Shown in pieces: positions 1-10,899 of a stretch of DNA of 64,000 bases (positions within the stretch are counted from its first letter, which is position 1; every line of letters starts with the position of its first letter). The position numbers and the translations under genes are program-made. Under the pieces are notes generated by a model. That model was not told where the DNA came from and did no database searches. It saw only the letters and a list, made by a program, of their open reading frames with translations. Source of the DNA: Phymatolithon calcareum (lineage: Eukaryota; Rhodophyta; Florideophyceae; Hapalidiales); NCBI GenBank assembly GCA_977006965.1, contig OZ345352.1:4464001-4528000 (forward strand). Direction: 5' to 3'.

Positions 1-2
1 TC

Positions 3-836
3 GATGGAAGGCTTACCAATGAAAGCGTCACCAGTACATCTATCGTCACCCTCCTAAATTCCACGCAACAGCCTTTTCCTAAGGACTTTGTCGACCGGGA
101 AGGAATGTGATACTTCCCCGATACCGACACTCTCTACTGGACTAGTGAAGGTCGCTCAAGCATTGGCGTGCCAGGCTTCGTGGCCGAGAGCTACATCAAC
201 GGGACATTCATCCGCAAGTTTCCTCTTCCGAGCAAGTACGCCCCGTCCACCGACAAGTCCACTGGCGTACGCGACAACAAGGTTTGGGAATCATTCTCTT
301 TCAATCCTGATAAGACTCTCTGCTACGCCGCGACGGAGAGCGCTCTTCTGTAGGACGGCGACAAGCCCAACTCTGACGCTGAGACCCCGGCACGCGTTCT
401 CAAGAACAACGTGAGTACAGGCGAGCCGCAACGCGAGTTCATATACAAGATCAGCAAGATCCCGGGTGAACCGACGACAGAGTCCGCAAGTGTTGGCCTT
501 GTGGAGATGCTTTACGTCACGGATACGAAATTCATCATGGTGGAGCGCTCTAAGGCACCGGACGGCTCGTTCGGTGTTGTACTGTATCTTGCAGATTTGA
601 CGCATGCCACTGATGTATTTGAACTTGGCAGCGTCAAGGACGAAACCTACACTTCTGCCAAGAAGACCCTTTTGCACGACCTTGCGGATACGGGCGCGGC
701 GCTGGAGAATATTGAGGCTATAACGTGGGGTCCTGTACTTGAGGACGCGAGTAAGACTTTAATTGTTTGTGGTGACAATGACTTTGAAGAGCCCCGCGGC
801 ACACAGTTCCTCATAATGAAAGTTCTCGGACTTTAA
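3..836 (+). pseudogene. Phytase-like esterase domain protein, 5'-truncated and broken by two stops
   Basis: One frame reads from the window edge to the TAA at 834-836 and gives a protein of the esterase-like phytase type, close to that domain in PhoX-like proteins. Family-like segments include LYWTSEGRSS, GFVAESYINGTFIRKFPLPS, VWESFSFNPDKTLCYAATES, a VERS segment and NIEAITWGP near the C-terminus. Two in-frame stops interrupt it: TGA at 108-110, where an Arg codon CGA would fit, and TAG at 351-353, where a Gln codon CAG would fit. Both are single C-to-T changes. The start lies outside the window. A different frame stays open for about 200 bases past the TAA, so a 3' frameshift is possible. 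Members of this family act on phosphate esters outside or at the edge of the cell; this copy is probably inactive. Family call moderate, pseudogene status fairly sure unless the stops are read through. Confidence 0.6.
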
Positions 837-1021
837 GGCCAATGGCGTAGCCTACGAGGGTGGCGACAGCAATAAAGAGACTTTCTTCTTGAGTCCAGGA
901 CGAGACTCCTTGGGGAACAAAATGCACGAGAATATGATGCCCGACCTCGTACAGGATACTGTCATTGACACAGGACAACCGCTCTTGCATTTGGAAGGCC
1001 TTTATTTTACAATACTGAGGA

Positions 1022-1600
1022 CAACAGGATTGGATTGGATTTCTGTTTAATTGAAGCACCCTTTGTCAATTATCATTGCACCTGAGAGACTTTTCGTTGC
1101 TGTACAATCCTTCGCTTGCGTTACAGTATGAACTGTAACTTCCAGTATCTCTTTTTGAATATCGGAAAGCCGTTGTTTGGTCATTAGGTATGGGATATCC
1201 TTGAAAGCTGAGGACAACAGGGGGATGCAGGAAAGTTCGAAAAAGTGATTACTTTCATGTTTTTTATGAAAAGTGGCAACTGTATTAAGTGACTGATATT
1301 TGGGCACTGATCATTATAATATTCATTTGGCGTCAAAGCATGATGTTTTTTTGACATCTTCACACGTTTGAAGTGACAATTTATTGGATAACAAAACAGC
1401 CCGTACGTAACTCGAAAATGCGATTCTCAAATCTGAACGTTTTTCGTTTTTTGTGCAGATTTTTGCGTTTTGACTTTCTTTTCGTAAATACTTAAATGAG
1501 AATGTAAGCGAAGGATTGTAGCGCAACGAAAAGTCTCTCAGGTGCAATGATATTTGACAAAGCGAGCTTCAATTAAACAGAAATCCAATCCGATCCTTTC
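1022..1600. repeat. Fold-back element with roughly 100-bp inverted arms
   Basis: The left arm (about 1022-1137) and right arm (about 1500-1600) are near-perfect reverse complements, sharing GGATTGGATTTCTGTTTAAT and CACCTGAGAGACTTTTCGTT in opposite orientation. The interior of about 360 bases is AT-rich and has no credible coding. A 14-base direct repeat (CTGAGGACAACAGG) lies at 1015-1028 and again at 1208-1221, so a second event probably affected the left part. It looks like a non-autonomous inverted-repeat DNA element. No clean outer target duplication was found. Confidence 0.6.
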
Positions 1601-1619
1601 TTTTCGTCGTGCTTGTTCT

Positions 1620-2170
1620 GCGCAGTGGGTGTCAGAACTACGAACCTTTTCCCTTTCGTTTCACTAAAGCAACCCGTTTCCAGTCTTGAACTTCACTGTT
1701 GAGCGTGACAGGGCCCTGCATTCCGCTCCAAAGCGAGAGATCTGTGACTCCTTATAATTTCTTCACTGTTGCATTTCCGCACAATAGCAAAATTCCAGAT
1801 CCCCCGGCATGGTCCGGGACGTTTCTGCACATGTCGAAAATATCTCCATTCTCATCGCAAAGAATTGCACACTGCTTCGAAACTACCGGCCTTCAGGCGT
1901 ACGCACGTTCATCACCGTCGATATATGAAAGAAAACTGTCAGCTGGTTTGCCTTGCCGGGTCATAGTTTTCGACACCGCTGATTAGTGTTGAGGGCGTAG
2001 CTCACGGAAAATCTGAAGCGCCGAATTGTACCAGCCTTCATCCCATTTAACCGAGACTCGTTCGCCGTGATGAATATCGCGAACCAATTCGGAGGGTATT
2101 CCTCCAACGCAGCCGTTGGTCCATATTTGCAAGTTAACTTTTGAGAGTCTGCCCTTCGAGAGTCCTTTTA
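1620..2170 (-). mobile_element. LINE-A relic, RNase H region
   Basis: The minus strand is a degraded copy of the LINE-A segment that reads cleanly at 13900-14460 (minus). The same protein order can be followed: the segment before RNase H with a GKP/RPPD-like motif, an aspartate-rich CDE(N/D)G stretch, then the glycine-rich start of RNase H. Several stops and indels break it. It is a short internal fragment with neither element end, so it is an old remnant. Confidence 0.6.
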
Positions 2171-3070
2171 TGACTTCTGCAGTAACATCTCTCTAAAATT
2201 CGCCAGTCTGTTCTATGCGGATCGATGTGTGAGCTGAGTTGCATCGTTGTGCAAGTAAATTCAATGTTTTTCGACGTTTTCCAGAATAACATGAAAACAT
2301 TAACTTTCAAGGACTATTCCGGGTGGCGTATATCTCGAGGGCCAGAGAGGAAGCCATGGCTTTGCGTTTTGTTACCTAGCTGAGGAAATTGGTAAACTGA
2401 TAGGTGACTGATAAATTTTCCATGTTTATAGTCTGTACACTGCGGAATATGAATTTGTCACACAAGGAATGTCTCTTAAACACACCTGAATAGGGGTCGG
2501 ACCGGACGGATTAATCCGTAGTCCTACTAAGAAATTTTAGAAATCAGGCTGGAATATTCACGACATTTCGGAAAACGGATTCTGATTGATTCAGTTGTTT
2601 CTTTTTTTAACGGAATGGAGCAGAATAGAACCGCTAAATAGTTAACTATTTTTCTGATTTTTTAGAATCGTAAGGCCGAATCTGATTGAGAATATGGAAA
2701 ATAACTAATTTTTAAGATTCGAAGTTTTTGAAGTCACGAAATACATGGCCCACTACAGGACGGGTCTGGCTTCATCCATCCATTCATGGATGCGGATCGG
2801 ATTGATTTTGAGAAACTAGCCAGTAAACGCGGAAGCGGATTAAAAATTTTCGAATATTTTCGAAACGGAATGGATGTCAAAATGTCCGGTCCGATCGCTA
2901 CCCCTGATAGAACAAATACATAGGTCAAAAAACATAGACGATGAAGAAGACCGTCGCTTGACTTGGCCTGCAACAAATTTCCGCTCATACCTGCAAACAC
3001 AGCAACAGAGTCCTTTTTGTTCGTGGATATCGCGGTTAAGCATAACAACCTTGACAGAAATACAATCGAT
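2171..3070. other. AT-rich intergenic stretch, no gene recognised
   Basis: No reading frame with recognisable protein character lies here. Open frames between 2734 and 3213 are antisense to, or beyond, the oxidase C-terminus. Two roughly inverted GGTCGGACCGG-like segments at about 2489-2510 and 2880-2900 could be decayed ends of a hAT-like element, but no target duplication supports this. Confidence 0.5.
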
Positions 3071-5250
3071 TTATCCAATAGTACACCCGAACCGACGCTG
3101 CTTCGGGGGCGCAGAATTAAACTTCTCTCCAATGATTTCGAGAATGGTGTCATTTCCAAAAGCGTCGAAAGTTTCTTGAAGTGTGTAGTTTCCGTTCCTC
3201 GCAATGACGGCAAGTTGCTCCTTAAATTCGGGAATTGCCGTTCGATAAGATTCCTTGAGATAGTTTTTCACCTCCATCCCACGAATTTTCGACGGCCACT
3301 CTTTCGCCCAGTGTGGACGGAGATTAAGAAGGAGTCCGGTACTTGGGTCCTTCAGGGAAGCCCACTTATCCGTCAAACTTTGAATGAATGCGCCCCACTC
3401 TTCTTCTTTCGTGTCCGGATTCGTCAACACTTCAATTGCGCATGTCGCTTCATTGCCACGCTGGGCCGCCATTATCATTTCTGAGCCTCCCATGATCCGC
3501 ATCTCGAGGGTGACACGCATCGGCGCACGGCCTTGTTTTTCTTCCCTGTACACCTCGCTAATTGCCATCCACCATGCCTTCTGCACGATAGTAAAGTCAA
3601 GCTCTCCATCCTTTCCACGTGGGATGGGTACTTCCAGCTCCATATCGCGTACTTCCATGCGGTGTACTCTACCGACAATAGAAAGCAAAAGTCAAACCAG
3701 GATCACAATTATTGTTAGTTCATATGTTGCCATTCTGCAACCTGCATCTGCGATTTGCCGGGGAATCAATTCTCTTACCCTCTTCGAAAGTGAATCGCAT
3801 CGGACACGCTTGCGTCAATCGGTTCGCCACTCGGAAGTATAGCCATTGACAGCTTACTAAACAGCTTCGCTTGTGTGAGACCACTTAGGATTCGAAGTAT
3901 AGTCTTTTGCGTAAACTCACCAATACCGGACTGAGCCCTTTGGAAAAATACCTCCTTGTTACTGGGGTACAATGGCCGCTCGCTGCCATCCGGAACGGGC
4001 CGGGTATCCCACGTATTAATCCAGCACTCGTCGTTAAATGGAAACCAGAACCACTCGCTGTAGAACTTGTGCGCGTCTTTCAGAAAAATCTTCCTGGCCC
4101 TCTCTAAATCGGTGTCAGTGAATTTAGACACATCAAAGTCATCAGTATCAGGCACATCATCGCGCGAAACTGGAGGAACGGCGATCGGGGTGGCGACCTT
4201 CCTCGGAGATAAGTTTGCCAGCTCAAGCCTGTTGCACCGGAACGTCTGACTGAGCACCACACCGAGCAGACCGAAGCAGCCAGCTGCCGCGCGCAGCTCC
4301 TCGCGGTCGCTGATGACCTGAATATCGCCCTTGCAGTTGACGACCTCCATCTCCACAACAACATCCGACACCGTCCGATGATTGATCCCTGCGCCATGGC
4401 ACAGTACCTGTCCCGATCCAGCAGACGTAATCTCGACAAGTACAGGTACAGCATTAAGCATCCACTTCCAATCCCCATCACCAAGCAGCGCCCACTGTCG
4501 GAAGTGCTCACTCGTCGCAGCGGCGCCCATCTTCACCAGCGCGGTCCCGCCCCCATCTTCGACGCGCACGAGCTCGACCTTCTCCAGCTCGTTATCAGCC
4601 GGGTTCTTGTCCGGTAGACGTCCCGGCAGCGGTTCGGCCGCGCCGAGCTCCACCATGCTGACAAGCACCTCGTTGGACGCGCCGTAGATATCAGTCCACG
4701 AGTGACGAGTGCCGCTGACGCGCACGCGTAACTTCTTTCGACGCGCAAATTTGACGACATTGACCACGCCGTCACGTGTCTTCGGCACGAATGTATAGCG
4801 CGGGAAGACGTCACGGATGGTGCCACCCCAGTTCTCAAATTCCTCGTTCTTGTACACCTTCACTGGCGTGCCGTCGCTTTCGTTCACACCCGGCACAGCT
4901 TTGTCGGGAATCCGCAGACGCTGCCTGTTGCGCGAGCGGGGAACTACCGTGCTGGCGGACACGGCGGGGACCTTCGTTGACGACAGGGCGGCCATGAGGT
5001 TGTTGTCCGCGCTTAGGGTCTTGTCGGCGCGGATCCAGCGAGCTGCGCAGTGATCTAGGGCATCAACGCCGCCCTCCGTCTCGGTGAGGGCTGCGATATC
5101 GGCGGCATTCTCTACCAGTGCGGTTTGCAGGCCCGCAGAGGCGACCTGCTCTTCTACGCGCGCGGCGAAGGAGGACAGCTCTGTAGGTGGACGCGGGGCG
5201 CTGAGGGCCGACACTGGAGGAGTGGGCTTCATGTCGGATAGGGGACTCAA
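3071..5250 (-). CDS. FAD-linked oxidase of the sugar-lactone oxidase (ALO) type, two exons
   Basis: Exon 1 is 5250-3779 and exon 2 is 3668-3071. Joining them across a GT-AG intron gives an uninterrupted protein of about 689 residues. The VAO/PCMH-type FAD domain is visible: VSGTRHSWTDIYG at about 178-190 sits where the flavin-contacting glycine/histidine loop lies in D-arabinono-lactone oxidases, and LCHGAGINHRTVSD at 283-296 and GCFGLLGVV at 324-332 are the next FAD-binding segments. RPHWAKEW near residue 610 corresponds to the HWGK-type motif of aldonolactone oxidases. The first 110 residues are Ala/Pro-rich and unlike the family core, perhaps a targeting or spacer region; no clear signal peptide or membrane segment. 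The reaction would be FAD-dependent oxidation of a sugar lactone or polyol with oxygen as acceptor. The exact substrate cannot be read. ATG at 5250-5248 is the first Met of the open frame. Intact, with no transposon inside, so probably a working cellular gene. Confidence 0.78.
3669..3778 (-). other. Spliceosomal intron in the oxidase gene (110 nt)
   Basis: On the minus strand the donor reads GG|GTAAGAG and the acceptor TTGTCGGTAG|AGTAC. Removing 3778-3669 joins GG to A to make a Gly codon and continues as VHRMEVRDMELEV in the family's frame. Without splicing, the exon 1 frame stops at once (TAA inside the donor). The acceptor is preceded by a T-rich run. This is the clearest intron in the window. 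Confidence 0.8.
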
Positions 5251-5749
5251 GATGTGGTGTATTGTACAGTATCGCAGGACATTAAGTCGTTTTCGGACCG
5301 AGTGGTTGCATGTTCAGTATGTAGCTAAGACTAGCTACAGATACGTACTGAGTATTACACGACTCTCACACAACGAAGAAACTCTCCGTATAAACATTGG
5401 ATCAATTGAAGCACAGATATGGAACTGTGCTATACAATAGAGATCAATACTTGGACGTCAATTCAAAATAGCATTTCACCGATTACAGTGAACACAGCAG
5501 GCGACTGAAGATGATCTTTCCTTTTTTTCTCGATATTGTCTGATAGTTGCTCCCAGCGGGCCCTTGAAACAGTCAGCAAATGGGCAAGAGCAAGTGCTAA
5601 GCAATTGTACCAGACAGGGTGCCCCTGATGGAGAGACACATCAGCCTCCTCAGGAGCGGAGTACTGAGTGCATGCGCCAGCCACAGTGGAGTAGCAGAGA
5701 ACATAGTCCTTAAGAGGACCGATTCTTCTGAACAGAAAACTGTCTAGAA
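5251..5749. other. Upstream region of the oxidase gene, nothing further recognised
   Basis: This covers the presumed 5' flank of the minus-strand oxidase. No confident TATA box or other motif, and no coding signal. The 121-codon minus frame at 5463-5828 runs into the neighbouring MITE and has no protein character. Confidence 0.4.
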
Positions 5750-5751
5750 TA

Positions 5752-6149
5752 CAGTCAGACCTCGATAAATGGAACCTCTTTTTTAGAATAACCTCGGTTA
5801 ACAGCATAATCGAGTGCTCCACGAACACCGTATCCGCCTAAATTTAACGAAAATTAAAGGCTTCTAGAATATTTGATAGGAGCATTACTTCATGTTCGAG
5901 GTCACGGGGCATACCTTAAATTTTGTTATAATTTTGTTTAGCGTACACGGAGCATATCCTCACTCGTAGAAAACTGTAAGTACTTTTCATGTTTCTCCTG
6001 CCATTGGCATACAGTACAGTAGAATATGGCTACTGTTCGGCACACGTGTGATCCAAAACTTATGATTCAAAATTCGACTTGAGAATAACCTCGATTTTGA
6101 GAATATTGGACCATTCCACATTGCCCATCCATTTATCGAGGTCTGACTG
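5752..6149. mobile_element. pogo/Tc1-like MITE, copy 1 (398 bp)
   Basis: The ends are inverted repeats: CAGTCAGACCTCGATAAATG on the left and its reverse complement on the right. The element is flanked by TA at 5750-5751 and 6150-6151. A related 403-bp copy is at 45335-45737, so the boundaries are confirmed by comparison. CAGT-starting ends with a TA duplication are usual for pogo/Tigger and related Tc1/mariner elements. There is no coding capacity; it would depend on a transposase made elsewhere. Confidence 0.8.
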
Positions 6150-6728
6150 TAGAGATCTCCATTCTAAACTCGAGCACAGTATCATACATACAGCAAAAGT
6201 GTGGATTGCAAAATGCACCAAGAATCATTCTTCATAAGGTTTCATACTAAATCTGAGCATGAACGTAATTCTCAAATTTGAGACCGCTTTGATACTAGCC
6301 CTTTTCAATTTTACTTGACCATCAAACTGGTCTTTGCGCGACAGGAAGGAAAATAGGAATTCCAAATTTACTGTACTGTATGTTACAGTCCGCGAATGTC
6401 GTATAGTGACAGCATCAATGCGTTTATGATATTTTCGACACCGTCCTTCCTCAAAAAATGGCCCATTTTTGGACACTACAGTATGATACAATGTCCTTGG
6501 ATGCCAGCATGAACATGTCTCCAACGAGTACGGTCCCCTTCTAGATTAATCTCCCAAATTAAAGGAATACAGAATACGTTTTAGCAAATCTTCGAGAAAT
6601 GGATGTCCAATGTGGAAGGACCGGATATCCAGCAAATCAAGATACTGGAGAATCATATGTTGCACGACATGCATGGACTGTCGATGCAATACGTAATTAA
6701 GTGGATTTATTGGGAAGGTACCATCATG
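6150..6728. other. Intergenic spacer with a faint pogo-like end
   Basis: No gene. Around 6590-6645 the sequence resembles the subterminal part of the adjacent MITE (an AATGGATGTCCAATGTGGAA-like run followed by a GGACC step), suggesting an older, decayed relative. Confidence 0.35.
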
Positions 6729-6735
6729 GTACTAG

Positions 6736-7290
6736 CAGGGGAAAGTTATACAGGGGGAGGAAAGCCAGTTTTGGAAGTTTCAAAGATTATAGTGAAAACG
6801 TTGGTTGCGTTGTGCACGGTAAATTATGAGGGATTTCGAGTATCAAAAATATATCTGAAAAGCTGATGTTGATGCACTGCGAGACGTGCCCGTCGCACGA
6901 GATCTGCCAATAAGAACGGCGCTTAAGCAAGGTGCACTACGACATGGACGTGCGTGTGCGTTAACGGTTGCTTGCGTGGCGCCGGGATCGATGCGTGCGC
7001 AGGTGAAAGGTGCGATAGCTTGGGCTCAAATGCATCGTTTGTGCACACCGCACTACACACTGCCCATCAACGTTAATTCTGATAATTTTCAGCCAGAGGC
7101 GAATGGCGCAACGTGAGCCGTCGCAACATTGGGGCTCCCAATGTTCACAACTTCCTGGCGACTTTCTCACATATTTTTATGATGCATTTTTGCATTGCCG
7201 TTCACGCTTCATACAGACCGTACGTGAAGCGCTTGAGAAAAACGATATGACAACCGACTTGCTTTCCTCCCCCTGTATAACTTTCCCCTG
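6736..7290. mobile_element. 7-bp-duplication MITE, copy A (555 bp)
   Basis: Terminal inverted repeats start CAGGGGAAAGTTATACAGGG and the right end is the reverse complement. The flanks are GTACTAG at 6729-6735 and 7291-7297, a perfect 7-bp direct repeat. The interior includes a palindromic ACATTGGGGCTCCCAATGTT stretch that recurs in copies B and C. There is no convincing ORF. Confidence 0.75.
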
Positions 7291-7504
7291 GTACTAGCAT
7301 CTAAAAATTTCAGCTTCCTTAATCGGAATTACTGTACTGTACGCAGAATCACGTCAAGGCTCTAGCCACGTTAATCTCTTCTGCAGGGGTCCATATACAT
7401 GATGTAGGCTTCTTCAGGATGTTGATGCAATATGATACAGCGTACACTGTAGGTGCAGATTAATCAGCAGGTGCCGCCTTCCCCTGGGTATCATACTGTA
7501 ACAA

Positions 7505-7875
7505 CAGGGGAATGTTATGGGGATGAGTAACGCAGACTTCACAAGTTACATAAATTTAATTGTGAAAGATACCCCTTCGTGTGCCGACTGGATTATGAGT
7601 TTACTTGATAATCAAAAGAACTTCGACTAAGCAGGGAAGTGCCTTTATTTCCCATTATTTCTCTCCACAAAGCCTAGTCCTGCAGCGAGAACTACCGCTA
7701 CATTGGCAAACTCCCAATGTTCGTCCCACCCGACCTTATTTTTTCCCATTAGAAACATGCATATATGATACATTTTCACATCGTGTGAAAAGCTTCATAG
7801 AAATTGTATGAACTCATTTTCAGAAAAGCAGTATGACAACGGGTTTGCGTTACTCCCCCCCATAACATTCCCCTG
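7505..7875. mobile_element. 7-bp-duplication MITE, copy B (371 bp)
   Basis: The left end CAGGGGAATGTTATGGGG and the right end form inverted repeats of about 28 bases. The flanking direct repeat is GTAACAA at 7498-7504 and 7876-7882. The interior shares a CATTGGCAAACTCCCAATGT segment with copy C at 53862-54217, which carries it in opposite orientation. Non-coding. Confidence 0.8.
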
Positions 7876-7882
7876 GTAACAA

Positions 7883-8618
7883 TATCATCAAAAGTTTGAT
7901 GCAATAGGCGCATCATCGACCTACAATATACTGTAAATTTGCATGACTTTTCCTCTCACGTAATGTGGGGAAAGATTAGGTCGTCAAGACATTTTCTTGG
8001 CGACGTAATCATCAAAGCGCTACGACTTATCACTTCATTTGTTTGCACACTATTGGTTTGTTTTATTGAATTACTGTACAGGGTATTTCAACCTTCATTA
8101 TACAGTAGTTTCAGTGCAGTCAGCGAGTAGTGGGAGCTCGTGGAGAGTGGTATTTGTCATGTACTCCATCCCGTGAAAGTAAAAGGCAATTAATGGTACC
8201 AATCCCGAATTACTTGAGTGCTTCCACGAAAGTCGGGGAGGCCCACCTCTAGACGAGGTAGCGAACACATTGCTCGTGCATCATCCTTCGTCGAACTGTT
8301 AAGCTCTTGCTCGAAAATTCTATCAGTTTATTATCGAGCTCACCAGCAAAGTCCAGTTTGTCCTTGTATTTGAAAACAATCTTACAGTCCTGTTTTGAAC
8401 GGCAAGGACAATGTGAACTTTGCTGCACAACAGTTTGTTTCCGCTGTTTCTTACAAACATTCTTTCAGAGCAATTACATCAGTGGAACATGATGATGACG
8501 GGAGAAACAATGATCGTACTCTTTTAATCTATTGTCGACATCAGCTGCAGCTGGTTCGCACCCTTCAAACGTGAGCCGCATACGCAATACGTCAGAATCA
8601 AAAAGTAAACTATATTTA
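7883..8618. other. Spacer, nothing recognised
   Basis: About 730 bases of low-complexity, AT-leaning sequence. Short open frames have no recognisable protein features, and no repeat shared with the rest of the window was seen. Confidence 0.4.
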
Positions 8619-8620
8619 TA

Positions 8621-9966
8621 CAGTCAACCCTCGATAACTGGATCCTCTTTAAGCGTATAACCTCAGTTTTTAGAATATTGTGCGCGTCCATGAATACCGT
8701 TTGGCGCAAAATTTATCGAAATTTTAATATATTTCAGAATACTCACTTAGTAGAATATCCTGACTGCCGAGGCACGGCGCATACCTTAAAAATGTATAAA
8801 ATATTGAGTACATGCCACGGAGCATATTCTGCACGTTATCACTTGTCCACAGAATGTAGTAAGGTACAGCCAGGGGAATGTTATTCCCCTGGTACAGCCC
8901 TCCATCTCCATTGCGGCCAGACCTCGGTATGATAAGTGTGCTCGAGTGTACGCGCATCTTATTACCGATCGCGTCTACGAGGACTGTTGACACTGCGCCA
9001 GCATTCAGCCCTCCATAGTGGTAGCAATCCCGATCCAGGCAATGCCGTAGAACACGATTTTAGCCACCACATATTATTCGAATAGGGATAAAGTCATCAG
9101 CGATCTAGCTCTTTAAAGCTGCACTTGCGCTCCAGCAGCCCTCTGAAGTCATGGAAACCCCAATCTAGTTAGTGCCGCGCCATCCACAACTGCAAATGTG
9201 AGAATTTCTACAATTGCATCACCAACCTCTTCTTTGTAATCCGGGTTTTCAGCGTAAGCAAGTATGTCGGCAATTAGCATGCGATTATCAGTTATCCCTG
9301 CTACATCGGGCCTGCACAAGCCCTTTTGTATCTCTGTTATCCGCGGAGCCACCTTCTACTTTCGTGATTTTCCGGTCGGTCCGCCGCCATCTTCGAAAAG
9401 CGCTCCAGGCGTTTCTGAGCTTATTGTCCCATCATCCAGTGTGACTAGCTCCTCTGTACCCTCTGCGTGAAGTCTGTCGCTGCCAATGTCGTCCATATTC
9501 CCAACTCTGACCTCGGTTCCAAAAGCGTGATACCATCTGACGGCTCGTCAGATTCTCCAACCCTATACACGCTTCAAGCACTTTATTTGCCATAGTTGGT
9601 TCATATTGTACGCATGCGCAACAGTTACGCAGATATACACTAATACATCAGTGCCACCATGATCCTCCAGTGATGTTGCAGTTCCGGGCCGGACAGTTCC
9701 CACGAGCCTAATGCCGTCAACAATTGCAACTATTGAAATTTATACTATATCGCATCATCATCCGCTTCTCTGCTCCCTGGATTCTCAGATTCGCGCAGTG
9801 TGTCGGCATCGATTGCCGCAACTACACGTCGGCTGCCTCTGCCACATCGGCTGCTGAGCTACACGTGTAGTTTTTGCGATATGATATGAATTCACTCCTG
9901 GACTATCCTCGATATCTGGATTTCTGACTCCCCGACCGAAGCCATCCAGTTATCGAGGGTTGACTG
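8621..9966. mobile_element. Longer pogo/Tc1-like element (1,346 bp), no intact transposase
   Basis: The ends are CAGTCAACCCTCGATAACTG and its reverse complement, flanked by TA at 8619-8620 and 9967-9968. The first 250 bases align with the 398-bp MITE at 5752, including a GGAGCATAT(T/C)CT segment, so this is the longer form of the same family. It is too short for a full pogo transposase, and the minus frame at 9149-9352 is not recognisable as one. A 21-bp remnant of the 7-bp-duplication family lies inside at 8871-8891. Confidence 0.7.
8864..8898. mobile_element. Collapsed 21-bp remnant of the 7-bp-duplication family with its duplication
   Basis: At 8871-8891 a left end CAGGGGAATGTTA runs straight into a right end TTCCCCTG. 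This 21-base near-palindrome is flanked by GTACAGC on both sides (8864-8870 and 8892-8898). The ends match those of copies B and C and the 7-bp duplication is intact. It is an element that has lost its whole interior, not random sequence. Confidence 0.8.
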
Positions 9967-9968
9967 TA

Positions 9969-10890
9969 GTCAATCCTTGTTCAATGAATGCTCAATATGG
10001 AACGAAATATCCATAAAACGAGGATATTCCAGAAGTGAAATCTAATCATAAGTCTTGAACACACGTGTACATCTCCTTCCGCGGTTCTTTTGTGTGGCAA
10101 CGCGTTATCCAGATCCACTGTTTGAGATGGCGGTGCCTCCAGCAATGCTTTGTTCGGATATGTCCTTTGCGATTTAGTAACGTGGACAATTTACAGTATT
10201 TCCCTTGGAAGAAGAAGAGGGAGAAGTATGGATTATTATTTGCAACTCGACTCGGTGGTCTCCACGTACGCTTCCCTGATCTCGTGGGGAACTTCAAGGG
10301 GGATCATTACACCACACGGCGATTTCATGCGAGCATGTAGTCAATACTGGGCTTTGAGGAGCCTGGAACGTTTCCAGGAGCCTACTCACATCTCTCATCT
10401 TTTTAGAGCTTGTGTTTCGAGATCCAATTGCTCCGGTCTTCGATTGCGTATCTCCCGCATTGATCTATGAAGTCAATGGCAATCACCACTAGATGTCCTC
10501 TTCAGTTGAAGAGAAGATGCGTTTGTTCATTTTTTAAATGTGGAATGTGTCGTTTTTTGGACTTCCCCAGCTTCCTTTGCTGCCTCGTTGATCATGGGCC
10601 TCTGGGTTTCCAGATATTTCCGCTGTGAATGTCTCATTTCCTGCGCCCCCAGATGCCCCTTCAGTTTTGAGTGGAGATCCCTTGTCCCTTCCTTCATTTC
10701 ATTGTTGCGACGAGGAGGCGTTGCCGTTGCAATGAATGCACTCCACATCTCGTTTGTGCATGAGAGCCCCAATGCTGTCGAGTTGGCCTTAGATCGACAA
10801 GTCGTCTACTCTGAACATGATCTACTTTTAAGGAAGAGTTGGGAGTCCTTTTTGGGGTTTTATAAAGCTCCAAAAAGGACTCCTTTATTC
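9969..10890. other. Spacer between the pogo-like element and the lipase pseudogene
   Basis: No gene recognised. A TCAATCCTTGTTCAATGAAT-like segment at 9969-10050 resembles 21550-21640, so both may belong to one old repeat. Minus frames near 10527-10772 lie past the lipase homology and contain stops. Confidence 0.35.
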
Positions 10891-10899
10891 TTTGACTTA

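Noticed and set aside
1208-1250. Second copy of the element found in the gypsy LTR, based on GGGGGAT-GCAGGAAAG
   Set aside because: Only one short end-like word, no partner end and no 3-bp duplication.
2486-2909. Possible hAT-like element with GGTCGGACCGG / reverse-complement ends
   Set aside because: The ends are only loosely similar and no 8-bp (or other) duplication flanks them.
3384-3842. 152-codon plus frame over the oxidase
   Set aside because: Antisense to a well-supported gene; no protein features of its own.
7478-7492. A CTTCCCCTG right-end-like word just before MITE copy B
   Set aside because: Too short, with no matching left end or duplication.
9149-9352. 67-codon minus frame as the transposase remnant of the pogo-like element
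   Set aside because: No DDE motif, helix-turn-helix or other transposase feature; probably chance.
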